A stretch of DNA of 6,883 bases from Thiomargarita sp. (GCA_020721025.1 DYNO01000019.1:1-6883); one strand, 5' to 3'. Positions 1-6,346 are shown, counted from the stretch's first letter. Numbers and translations are program-made. The notes: generated by a model not told the origin, from the sequence alone.

Positions 1-42
1 GTGATATGCTTTACCTGTCAATACTTTTCCGGTATAAACCTG

Positions 43-70
43 TTTGGTTTGGTTTGGTTTGGTTTGGTTT
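43..70. repeat. Pentanucleotide microsatellite (GGTTT)5 upstream of the NHL/Ig-like gene
   Basis: Five perfect consecutive GGTTT units occupy 46-70, preceded by a partial TTT (43-45) and followed by one more T, giving about 5.6 unbroken copies in register. The tract ends about 20 bases before a TATACT -10-like hexamer (91-96) and 66 bases before the ATG at 137, so it fills the region where a -35 box or UP element would lie. Perfect short tandem arrays at such positions are known sites of slipped-strand copy-number change that tune transcription of surface genes in other bacteria. That this array varies is inference. The repeat itself is seen directly. Confidence 0.95.
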
Positions 71-96
71 TAAAGATGTCAAACCGGTTCTATACT
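68..96 (+). promoter_or_regulatory. Possible sigma70 promoter of the NHL/Ig-like gene, abutting the GGTTT array
   Basis: TATACT at 91-96 matches the -10 consensus at five of six positions. The hexamer 17 bases upstream, TTTTAA (68-73), matches the -35 consensus at only three positions and is partly built from the last GGTTT unit. Transcription would start near 103, leaving a leader of about 33 nt. The palindrome AACCGGTT (82-89) lies in the spacer and could be a protein site. The weak -35 suggests dependence on an activator or on the repeat tract. A second TATAAA at 33-38 is an alternative -10 that would place the array inside the leader. Confidence 0.4.
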
Positions 97-121
97 GAAC
101 ATTAATAATAGCTTTATGTTT

Positions 122-127
122 GAGGAG
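122..127 (+). promoter_or_regulatory. Ribosome binding site of the NHL/Ig-like gene
   Basis: GAGGAG lies nine bases before the ATG at 137. It is a strong Shine-Dalgarno match and fixes this start, which also gives a complete signal peptide directly after the initiator methionine. Confidence 0.85.
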
Positions 128-136
128 TGACTTCCG

Positions 137-220
137 ATGTCGCAAATCTCATTTATTTCGCATAACTATCGCAATTTAATCAGTTTATTTCTATTTCTCA
201 TCGCGTTACCTTGCCAAGCT
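137..220 (+). other. Sec signal peptide coding segment
   Basis: Residues 1-28 show a hydrophilic start with Arg12, an uninterrupted hydrophobic stretch LISLFLFLIAL (14-24), then PCQA followed by AIITTVAG. Signal peptidase I cleavage after Ala28 leaves the mature protein starting at the first propeller strand. Cleavage as a lipoprotein at Cys26 is unlikely because proline precedes the cysteine. Confidence 0.85.
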
Positions 221-3200
221 GCCATCATCACGACGGTCGCGGGAAATAATGTTCAAGGTTATCATGGAGATGGAGAATTAGCCGTCTCTGCTCAATTGAA
301 TAAACCGGCAAAAATTACGATAGACAAACTCGGTAACTTATTGATTGCTGATACATTTAATTCAGTGATTCGACAAGTGAACCGTTATGGTATCATCACA
401 ACGATTGCGGGAACGGGCGTGCCGGGCTATCGTGGCGATGAAGGACAGGCGACGGCGGCACAATTGAATTTTCCGGGAGGCATTGCGGTTGACAGTCTCG
501 GAGGGATTTATATTGCCGATACGCAAAATCATGTTATCCGTAAAATCGACAAAACCGGTCTCATCACCACATTCGCGGGGACAGGAGAGCGAGGTTACAA
601 TGGGGATTCTAAAGCCGCGAGGCGTGCTGAATTCAATCAACCCACTGCGTTGGTGCTGGACGAGAAGGATAATCTTTATGTCGCAGATACGGGAAATTCG
701 GCGATACGCAAGATTAATTCGCAAGGGATTGTGACGACAGTCGCGGGAACGGGGCGCAGTGGCATGGCGGGCGATGGCTCGTTGGCGATACGGGCTTGGT
801 TGAATCGTCCCGAAGGTTTGGCAGTGATTGGGCAAAAAATTTATATCGCCGATACGCAAAATGAAGTCGTGCGGGTGGTTGATGAATCTGGGATAATTCG
901 CACTCTTTCTGGCACGGGCGAGCCTGGAATTAGTGGAGAGAGCATCGCTACATCGTTGGCTCAATTCAAGCATCCTGCTGATATCGTTGCCGATAAGCGG
1001 GGTAATCTGTACATCGTTGACACGGATAATTTTGTCATTCGTAAAATTGATGCACTGACCGATACAGTTTCAATTATCGCGGGCAATCGCACTCAAGGTT
1101 ACAGTGGGAATGGCAGGGCGGCAATTTTTGCACAATTGAACGCGCCACAAGGAATCGCGATAGATGAAGACGATAATCTTTATATTTCAGACACTTATAA
1201 TCACGTTATCCGTAAAATTTCCACCCGCCCCGTCGATTCTGCACAAATTCAGCCGCGTTCAGCCACTTACAACACTCGCTTGAATCAGTCGCCGGTGACA
1301 GTCGATTTTCAAGTGACTGATGTGTTAGGTAATCCGCTGACTGCTCAAGAGGTGTATTTTTTTGCCCCAGCGGGTAATCTCGCATCGAAATCGGTCAAAA
1401 CGGATGAATTTGGCAGAGCAACTGTTTCAGTTTCTTACAGTTTTACGGGAACTTATGCCTTGGTCGCTGCGGTGGGAAAGAGTTACATTGCGACACAAAC
1501 ATGGATTCAAGTATCCCCAGACAATCCGCCCCCCCCACAACCTCCGCCGTCGCAACCACAACCGCCCCAAGTTTTGACGATTCAGATTTCTCAAGGGGAT
1601 AATCAACAGATTCCTGTGCAACAAGTGGCTGAACCAATTCATTTTGTGGTTAAAAATTCCAAGGGTGGATTGATTCGTGATCAAAAAGTGACATTGAGTG
1701 TTGAACCCAATGCTGTTTTATCCACATTTTCTGCGACGAGTGATGCACAAGGGGAAGTGACGGTTCAATTTCAAGCGACGGAAAAAATAGGAAAATATCA
1801 AATTACGGCGCGTTTAGATGATAATGATGAGGTGGCAGTGACCGCTCAACTTGAAGTGTTTCAGCCCAAACCGCCAGAACCGCCTGCCGAGGTCACACCG
1901 GTTTTACCGCAAACATTAACGGTGATAGCGGGGGACGCGCAAATTGTTGAAATGGGTAAGTCTAGCGCGGCAATTCGTTTCAGTTTGCAAGATACCCAGC
2001 AGCAGGCGATGGTCGGTAAAACGTTGACATTTTCTATGCAACCTCAAGGTCAGGGCATCACGGTCCCGCGTGCAACGACTGATGAACAGGGCGAAATTAC
2101 CGTCTTTTTCAACGCGGCTGATACCATTGGGGATTATGTGATTACGGCACAATTGGCAGACAGTTTATTGACCGCTCGAGCCCGGATTACGGTATTTAAG
2201 CTGGTTCCAGTGGTGACCGCGGCGCGTTTGGTGGCATTGAATCCGGAACAAGTGATTGAAATAGATAATCAATTACCGATTTATTTCACCGTGTTGGATA
2301 AAAATCAACAGCCACTTGCCGGGCAAACGGTATTGTTTCAGCTTTCCCCCGCTGCCAATGGGTTGAGTGCGTCGCAAGCGGTCAGTGATAGCAATGGTCA
2401 AGTGACAGTGGTGTTGAATCCGACTCGTAAGGCAGACGATTACACGCTCACCGCCAACGTGGTCAATACGGCAATTCATGCAATATCAACCATTCACAGC
2501 TTTATTCCCGATAAACCGGAGCGGGTTGAGTTGTCTATTCGGACGATCAGCGGGCAAAATCAGACAATCCTGTTGGGGCAAAATTCCGCCGATATCAAGT
2601 TTCAAGTCACGACATTAGCCGGTTCGCCAGTGGTGAAACGTAAGGTGTTCTTTCAATTAATGCCGGAGGGAAAATTGGCGTTTACCGAAGCGATTACCGA
2701 TGACAATGGTTACGTCAGCACGCGGGTGAATTCGACCGCGAAATTTGGCGATTACGTGATTGCTGCGACTATCAGTGACACTCAGATGATGGCAACGGTG
2801 CCGCTGACCATCGTCGATTCCCGCGCAATGCTGAATGTGATCGGGGAAGTTCAACAATTGGGGCTTAACACGCCTTCGGCTCCAGTTCGGTTTGTTGCAA
2901 CCTATCGCAATGGACAACCTGCGGTAAATCAAAAAGTTATTTTTACACTGCAACCATCGGGTCATGGCTTATCAACCACTGAAGCGGTTACAGATGCGGC
3001 GGGACAAGTGAGCACCACCATGAATTCGACTAATTTAGAAGGGCGTTATGTGGTGACGGCAACGTTAAATAATACTCGGGCTCATGCAGTTATTCATCTG
3101 ATGACACAGCCACAAACGGAAATGATCACCGTGACGGCGGGGGCAAAACAGCATATTTTATTGGGAGAACTTTCCGAAATCATCACAGTGACAGTTACCG

Positions 3201-4861
3201 ATGGCGCAGGTCAACCCTTGGCAGGCAAACGGGTCAATTTTGCGATCACACCGGCAATTGACAGTCTAGTGACTCGCTCTGCAACAACTGATACAGAGGG
3301 ACGCGTCAGCACCCGGCTGGATAGAAATGCGAAACAAAACAGTTACGTGATTACCGCCAGCACAGCACAGGCAACGATAGCAACGACAGTAGTGGTTCAT
3401 CCGATGGTTGCTGCGGTGCTTAAATATTCTCCAATTGCAACCCTTGTTCCCGATGCTACCAAGCAAACTGATTTGGGAGAAACGGGCTTTTTTAGCGGCG
3501 TGTTTATCAACAATCAATTGCAAAAAAATGTCCCAGTATCTTCGGCAACCAAGATTATGGTGGCAATTAAATCTGCCGCGCCGGGCAAAAAAACCAATAT
3601 TTACGTTACCGCCAAGAAAACTGCGACAACCACTCGCACTCGCGCTGCTGCGACAGATTCGGAATGGCTATTGGTGCAAGACACGGAACAACCACAGACT
3701 TGGCAATGGCAACCGTGGGAAGGTTCGCTTGAGACTTTGCAACCCACAGAATCTAATGTTTATTTGCCGGAAAGTGTGACGCAGCATGAATATCCAACCG
3801 AATTTCCCAGTGAAGGCGAATGGGCAATCACGGTGGGTTACAGTCCGCCTGTGGTTGAAACTGAAACACCGCCCGCCGTGCCAGAAAATTTGATTACCGC
3901 GGCAGAAGAAACTGTCGTGACCGTTGCAACGATGCCATCCTTGGGCGATAGTGTGGGTCTTGATCAAGAAAACAATCTGATTCCTACGAGAAGTGTGTTT
4001 TCTGGGGGAATTTCTATTGAAAATGCCAGCTATGTGCGTGAAGCCACAACCTTGCGTTCGCGTTCGGTACAAGTGGAGGGTAATGTCACCGTTGAACCCA
4101 GTCACGTCGGTTATTTGGCGGATATTATCGTGGTGATTGCCTATAAGGAAAGTAAGGGCGTAGAAAGTTTTTACATGATGCAAAATCCAAATGAATTGAT
4201 TCCTTGGGATGGTAATAATTTCAATTTGTTGGTGTTTAAATCCGCGGTGGAATTGCCAAGTATGTATCCGATCACGCTTTACACCGGCAATTTTCCGGTC
4301 ACTGGCGAATTGCGCTTTTATTTTGGCTATCGGTTATCGAATAACACCTTGATTTTTACACAAAATAGTATTAATGCCAAGGTGGGTGATGAAGCACAAA
4401 TGCCGGCATTGGGGGCAACGATGGAATTTGGCAAAGCCAGTACCGCAATCAATACGTTCTTTGTGGGCGGAATTTCTCAAGATGGTCAAAGTTTTACCAC
4501 CACCGCGCAATTATCCCAAAGCCAATCAGTGCAAGTGACGGGAGTCATCAATATCGCTCCAGAACATATTGGGCAGGCAGCAGAATTGCTGTTAGTGGCG
4601 GGATATACTCCACCGGGCGCGACAACTCCGCAATTTTTCATGCAAGATGTGCAAAATACGTTTCAGATATGGCAAGATTTCAATCCCGAAGCGTTAGTCC
4701 CAAAACAAGTGGTGAGCGCGTTAGAACAACAGATGACGTTGAATCTTTATCAAGGGCAGTTACCTGTGATGGGAAAAGTGGATTTTTACTTTGGTTATCG
4801 CTTAGTGGCTGATCGCAGCGTATTTTATCCCAACGTACCGATAGAAATTGTAGTCAAGTGA
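137..4861 (+). CDS. Large secreted protein: NHL beta-propeller, seven Ig-like domains, triplicated C-terminal domain
   Basis: The 1574-residue product begins with a Sec signal peptide: polar N-terminus, hydrophobic core around residues 14-24, likely cleavage after CQA at 28. Six NHL repeats follow (about 31-363), with signatures such as GYRGD, AQLN, YIADT and NHVIRKI. Seven Ig-like, invasin/Big-like beta-sandwich units come next (about 368-1089), most with TD..G.v.v....-(G)dYvitA motifs. Proline-rich linkers lie at about 461-478 and 576-590. Three copies of an unnamed domain end the protein (about 1118-1236, 1288-1400, 1440-1555), the last two both ending in YFGYRL. No LPXTG, transmembrane anchor, RTX or autotransporter barrel is visible, so the mature protein is periplasmic or released by a route not shown. 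NHL propellers usually bind ligands or proteins and Ig-like arrays act as stalks, so an adhesin or surface scaffold role is inferred. No enzyme motif was seen. Residue 26 is Cys, but LPC is not a valid lipobox. A C8 tract at 1529-1536 could switch expression. Confidence 0.92.
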   Translation: MSQISFISHNYRNLISLFLFLIALPCQAAIITTVAGNNVQGYHGDGELAVSAQLNKPAKITIDKLGNLLIADTFNSVIRQVNRYGIITTIAGTGVPGYRGDEGQATAAQLNFPGGIAVDSLGGIYIADTQNHVIRKIDKTGLITTFAGTGERGYNGDSKAARRAEFNQPTALVLDEKDNLYVADTGNSAIRKINSQGIVTTVAGTGRSGMAGDGSLAIRAWLNRPEGLAVIGQKIYIADTQNEVVRVVDESGIIRTLSGTGEPGISGESIATSLAQFKHPADIVADKRGNLYIVDTDNFVIRKIDALTDTVSIIAGNRTQGYSGNGRAAIFAQLNAPQGIAIDEDDNLYISDTYNHVIRKISTRPVDSAQIQPRSATYNTRLNQSPVTVDFQVTDVLGNPLTAQEVYFFAPAGNLASKSVKTDEFGRATVSVSYSFTGTYALVAAVGKSYIATQTWIQVSPDNPPPPQPPPSQPQPPQVLTIQISQGDNQQIPVQQVAEPIHFVVKNSKGGLIRDQKVTLSVEPNAVLSTFSATSDAQGEVTVQFQATEKIGKYQITARLDDNDEVAVTAQLEVFQPKPPEPPAEVTPVLPQTLTVIAGDAQIVEMGKSSAAIRFSLQDTQQQAMVGKTLTFSMQPQGQGITVPRATTDEQGEITVFFNAADTIGDYVITAQLADSLLTARARITVFKLVPVVTAARLVALNPEQVIEIDNQLPIYFTVLDKNQQPLAGQTVLFQLSPAANGLSASQAVSDSNGQVTVVLNPTRKADDYTLTANVVNTAIHAISTIHSFIPDKPERVELSIRTISGQNQTILLGQNSADIKFQVTTLAGSPVVKRKVFFQLMPEGKLAFTEAITDDNGYVSTRVNSTAKFGDYVIAATISDTQMMATVPLTIVDSRAMLNVIGEVQQLGLNTPSAPVRFVATYRNGQPAVNQKVIFTLQPSGHGLSTTEAVTDAAGQVSTTMNSTNLEGRYVVTATLNNTRAHAVIHLMTQPQTEMITVTAGAKQHILLGELSEIITVTVTDGAGQPLAGKRVNFAITPAIDSLVTRSATTDTEGRVSTRLDRNAKQNSYVITASTAQATIATTVVVHPMVAAVLKYSPIATLVPDATKQTDLGETGFFSGVFINNQLQKNVPVSSATKIMVAIKSAAPGKKTNIYVTAKKTATTTRTRAAATDSEWLLVQDTEQPQTWQWQPWEGSLETLQPTESNVYLPESVTQHEYPTEFPSEGEWAITVGYSPPVVETETPPAVPENLITAAEETVVTVATMPSLGDSVGLDQENNLIPTRSVFSGGISIENASYVREATTLRSRSVQVEGNVTVEPSHVGYLADIIVVIAYKESKGVESFYMMQNPNELIPWDGNNFNLLVFKSAVELPSMYPITLYTGNFPVTGELRFYFGYRLSNNTLIFTQNSINAKVGDEAQMPALGATMEFGKASTAINTFFVGGISQDGQSFTTTAQLSQSQSVQVTGVINIAPEHIGQAAELLLVAGYTPPGATTPQFFMQDVQNTFQIWQDFNPEALVPKQVVSALEQQMTLNLYQGQLPVMGKVDFYFGYRLVADRSVFYPNVPIEIVVK
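227..1225 (+). repeat. Six tandem NHL repeats (about 168 bp each), predicted six-bladed propeller
   Basis: The (I/V)TT.AG strand recurs at residues 31, 87, 143, 199, 254 and 311, a period of 55-57 residues. Each is followed by a GxxGD-type loop, an A.LN.P.g(I/L)A.D segment and an (A/S/V)DTxN..(I/V)R element at 71, 127, 183, 238, 294 and 351. The last DTYNHVIRKIS is not followed by its own TTVAG strand, while the mature N-terminus begins with one. The N-terminal strand can therefore complete the sixth blade, the usual 'velcro' closure of propellers. Unit 5 (SGTGEPGISGES) is the most divergent. Repeats are diverged at the DNA level, so recombination between them should be limited. Confidence 0.88.
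1238..3403 (+). repeat. Seven tandem Ig-like (Big/invasin-type) domains
   Basis: Units lie at residues of about 368-460, 479-575, 591-687, 694-790, 796-893, 896-988 and 994-1089. Shared landmarks are an F.V.d..g.p...k.v.F.l.p segment, then an (A/V)(T/S)D..G.v.v.(L/F/V)n stretch and a (G/D)-x-Y-(V/T/Q)-(I/L/V)-T-A strand: DYVITAQL, DYTLTANV, DYVIAATI, RYVVTATL, SYVITAST. This is the pattern of bacterial Ig-like domains that form extended stalks in intimin/invasin-like and other surface proteins. The first unit is the most divergent and is set off from the rest by the proline-rich linker carrying the C8 run. Confidence 0.78.
1529..1536 (+). repeat. C8 homopolymer tract inside the coding sequence
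   Basis: Eight consecutive C bases encode part of the PPPP run at residues 464-467 in a proline-rich linker. Loss of one C moves translation into a frame that stops at TGA 1575-1577. Gain of one C moves it into a frame that stops at TAA 1600-1602. Either slip would leave a product of about 480 residues containing the propeller and the first Ig-like unit only. Phase variation at poly-C runs is known in other bacteria. Whether eight bases is enough in this organism is unknown. Confidence 0.7.
3488..4801 (+). repeat. Three copies of an unrecognised C-terminal domain
   Basis: Copies B (residues about 1288-1400) and C (about 1440-1555) align clearly: (V/F)F(S/V)GGIS, SQ/SR-SVQV-G, (E/A)P(S/E)H(V/I)G..A(D/E), (I/V)A(Y/G)Y or IAYK, F(Y/F)MMQ or FFMQD, then LY.G..PV.G...FYFGYRL. 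Copy A (about 1118-1236) is degenerate but keeps FFSGVF, the K.TNIYVTAKK strand in place of the P.H.G..A strand, WLLVQD in place of FFMQD, and a final WAITVGY. The pattern is mostly beta-strand and I see no catalytic signature. I do not recognise the family. Being last and repeated, it may be a binding module or a secretion/anchoring region. Confidence 0.65.
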
Positions 4862-4876
4862 TCGGACGAGCAGCAA

Positions 4877-4889
4877 TGTAACAGTTACA
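4877..4889. repeat. Short perfect palindrome TGTAAC-A-GTTACA
   Basis: Arms of six bases surround a single central A, 16 bases after the stop codon of the large gene. Its right arm overlaps the left direct repeat (AGTTA) and the first bases of the MITE-like element. It could be an insertion target preference or a chance palindrome. It lacks a following T-run and so is not a convincing terminator. Confidence 0.5.
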
Positions 4890-5002
4890 ATAGTTCGGAC
4901 AATTTTCTACAACCACTTATTAAAATCAATAAGTTATAGTTATTTTCTCATCCGATAACTGATTGGTATTAAAATATAATTTTGGAATCGTCCGAACTAT
5001 TG
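4888..5002. mobile_element. MITE-like 115-bp element with 13-bp terminal inverted repeats and AGTTA direct repeats
   Basis: The left end CAATAGTTCGGAC (4888-4900) is the exact reverse complement of the right end (4990-5002). One mismatch further in, ATT also matches, extending the arms to about 17 bases. Directly outside are identical AGTTA repeats (4883-4887 and 5003-5007), as expected for a 5-base target duplication. Inside, CAATAAGTTAT (4927-4937) and ATAACTGATTG (4955-4965) pair at 10 of 11 positions, with flanking partial pairing, so the whole element can fold into a long hairpin. It is AT-rich and has no coding capacity, so any transposition would need a transposase supplied elsewhere. 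I cannot name the parent insertion-sequence family. The alternative is an extragenic palindrome with no mobility. It separates the large gene from pseI and may block or shape read-through. Confidence 0.6.
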
Positions 5003-5012
5003 AGTTACGCAG

Positions 5013-5038
5013 TTCAAATCTAATGTTAGATATTTGAA
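5013..5038. repeat. AT-rich palindrome upstream of pseI
   Basis: TTCAA (5013-5017) pairs with TTGAA (5034-5038), and ATCTAA (5018-5023) pairs with TTAGAT (5026-5031), interrupted only by a two-base bulge (5032-5033). It lies about 116 bases before the pseI start. No T-run follows, so it looks more like an operator-type or structural palindrome than a terminator. The region from here to 5153 is AT-rich. It has several TTGAAT boxes (5034, 5048, 5114) but none at proper spacing from a good -10, so I do not call a pseI promoter. Confidence 0.4.
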
Positions 5039-5142
5039 TAAAACCAATTGAATAACGTTTCAACTGTGTAATTCCTGAAGTCATTTTATCCATAACTACA
5101 ACAAATTAATTTTTTGAATTTAGTTCTTCACTATTTTTCATC

Positions 5143-5148
5143 AGGAAG
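5143..5148 (+). promoter_or_regulatory. Ribosome binding site of pseI
   Basis: AGGAAG ends five bases before the ATG at 5154, with the AGGA core seven bases from it. This supports the start that gives the normal family N-terminus. Confidence 0.8.
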
Positions 5149-5153
5149 TCGCT

Positions 5154-6221
5154 ATGGCACTCACACCGATTACTTTGGGTCAATACCGCATTGCACCAAA
5201 TTCTCCCCCATTCATCATTGCAGAAATGTCGGGCAACCACAACCAATCGTTAGAACGCGCCCTTGCGATAGTCGAAGCCGCGGCTCAAGCAGGTGCGCAC
5301 GCCCTTAAGATTCAAACATATACCGCCGACACCATGACATTGAATTTGCAGGATGGCGAATTTTTTATCCGAGATAATAATAGTTTATGGCAAGGAAAAT
5401 CACTCTATCAACTCTATCAAGAAGCCTATACCCCTTGGGAATGGCATGAGCCCATTTTCAAACGTTGCCAAGAATTGGGATTGATTGCTTTTAGCACCCC
5501 TTTTGATGCCAGCGCAGTTGATTTTCTTGAAGAATTACACGTCAGTTGTTACAAAATCGCCTCGTTTGAAAATACCGATTTGCCGCTATTACGCAAGGTG
5601 GCAGCGACGGGAAAACCTTTGATTATTTCGACGGGTATGGCAAGTTTAGCTGAATTAGATGACATGGTTTGCACCCTACGCGCTGCCGGTTGTGAACAAT
5701 TCATTTTACTTAAATGCACCAGTACCTACCCCGCTACGCCAGAAAACACCAATATTTTAACAATTCCCCATCTGCGCCAACTGTTCGATTGCCAAATTGG
5801 CTTATCTGACCACACGTTAGGGCTCGGCGTGGCTGTGGCGAGTGTGGCATTAGGCGCGACAGTGATTGAAAAACATTTCACGTTGTCACGGGCGGATGGG
5901 GGCGTGGATGCGGCATTTTCGATGCAACCGGAGGAATTAGCGGCGTTAGTGATTGAAAGTAAACGGGCGTGGCAGGCATTGGGTAAAATTCATTATGGCA
6001 CGACTGAATTAGAAAAACCCTCATTACAATATCGGCGTTCGCTCTACGTTGCCAAAGACATGCAAGAGGGAGAGGTTTTTACGACCGATAATTTACGTGC
6101 AATTCGTCCGGGCTTGGGCTTACCTACGAAATATTATGAAGTTTTACTGGGTAAGGCAGTTGGGCGGATGGTCAAAAAAGGAACTCCTGTCAGTTGGGAT
6201 TTATTAAATATCATCAAATAA
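5154..6221 (+). CDS. pseI: Pseudaminic acid synthase (PseI, NeuB family)
   Basis: This 355-residue cytoplasmic enzyme should condense phosphoenolpyruvate with 2,4-diacetamido-2,4,6-trideoxy-L-altrose to form pseudaminic acid, a nonulosonic acid used on flagellins, pili or surface polysaccharide. The NeuB-type TIM barrel is seen at about 18-285: IIAEMSGNHNQ (21-31, catalytic-type Glu24), ALKIQTYTADTM (50-61), FSTPFDASAVDF (113-124), CYKIASFENTD (132-142), KCTSTYPATPENTN (187-200), GLSDHTLG (216-223) and EKHFTLSRADGG (239-250), with His220 and His241 at the family's metal-binding positions. A C-terminal SAF/antifreeze-like domain follows from RRSLYVAKDM (294-303) to WDLL (348-351). Length is normal and no key motif is missing. 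EMSGNHNQ and the LYQEAYTPWEWH segment (87-98) favour PseI over sialic acid (NeuB) or legionaminic acid (LegI) synthases. No pseB, C, F, G or H is nearby, so it is either at an edge of the pathway genes or stands alone. Confidence 0.95.
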   Translation: MALTPITLGQYRIAPNSPPFIIAEMSGNHNQSLERALAIVEAAAQAGAHALKIQTYTADTMTLNLQDGEFFIRDNNSLWQGKSLYQLYQEAYTPWEWHEPIFKRCQELGLIAFSTPFDASAVDFLEELHVSCYKIASFENTDLPLLRKVAATGKPLIISTGMASLAELDDMVCTLRAAGCEQFILLKCTSTYPATPENTNILTIPHLRQLFDCQIGLSDHTLGLGVAVASVALGATVIEKHFTLSRADGGVDAAFSMQPEELAALVIESKRAWQALGKIHYGTTELEKPSLQYRRSLYVAKDMQEGEVFTTDNLRAIRPGLGLPTKYYEVLLGKAVGRMVKKGTPVSWDLLNIIK

Positions 6222-6228
6222 AATCAAT

Positions 6229-6253
6229 AGGTTAAATACAAAAGATTGAACCT
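6229..6253 (+). terminator. Weak stem-loop after pseI
   Basis: AGGTT (6229-6233) pairs with AACCT (6249-6253) around a 15-base AT-rich loop, eight bases after the pseI stop. The stem is short and lacks a clean T-run, so termination here is only a possibility. The rest of the gap to the next gene holds a promoter and ribosome binding site. Confidence 0.2.
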
Positions 6254-6277
6254 GATCAAATTTACAATTTATCACAC

Positions 6278-6306
6278 TTGAAATTCAGCCGCGACGCACC
6301 TATAAC
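6278..6306 (+). promoter_or_regulatory. Sigma70-type promoter for the TerB-like gene
   Basis: TTGAAA (6278-6283) and TATAAC (6301-6306) each match consensus at five of six positions and are separated by exactly 17 bases. Transcription would start near 6313 and give a leader of about 47 nt. This suggests the TerB-like gene is transcribed independently of pseI. Confidence 0.65.
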
Positions 6307-6346
6307 CGAGTGAACCGGCTCTTAATCCTCATTTTCACACATAACA

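Noticed and set aside
14..21. CCTGTCAA near the window start matching the hairpin arm at 6814-6821
   Set aside because: Eight-base matches are expected by chance in nearly 7 kb, and the flanks differ, so it does not support a composite element spanning the window.
212..217. Cys26 in LPCQ as a possible lipoprotein cleavage site
   Set aside because: Proline at -1 and leucine at -2 do not fit a lipobox. Ordinary signal peptidase I cleavage after CQA fits better.
362..973. Long minus-strand open frame of 203 codons inside the NHL region
   Set aside because: It mirrors the repeated NHL codons, has no ribosome binding site or recognisable family, and its composition is that of an antisense shadow.
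3668..4183. Minus-strand open frame of 171 codons under the C-terminal repeats
   Set aside because: Rich in His, Arg, Asn and Cys with no domain, and fully inside a well-supported coding sequence on the other strand.
4876..4884. ATGTAACAG shared with 6864-6872 next to the two inverted-repeat structures
   Set aside because: Many nine-base matches are expected by chance in a window this size, and nothing outside the nine bases agrees.
5114..5308. Short plus-strand open frame overlapping the start of pseI
   Set aside because: It needs a non-ATG start without a good ribosome binding site, and most of it overlaps conserved pseI sequence in another frame.
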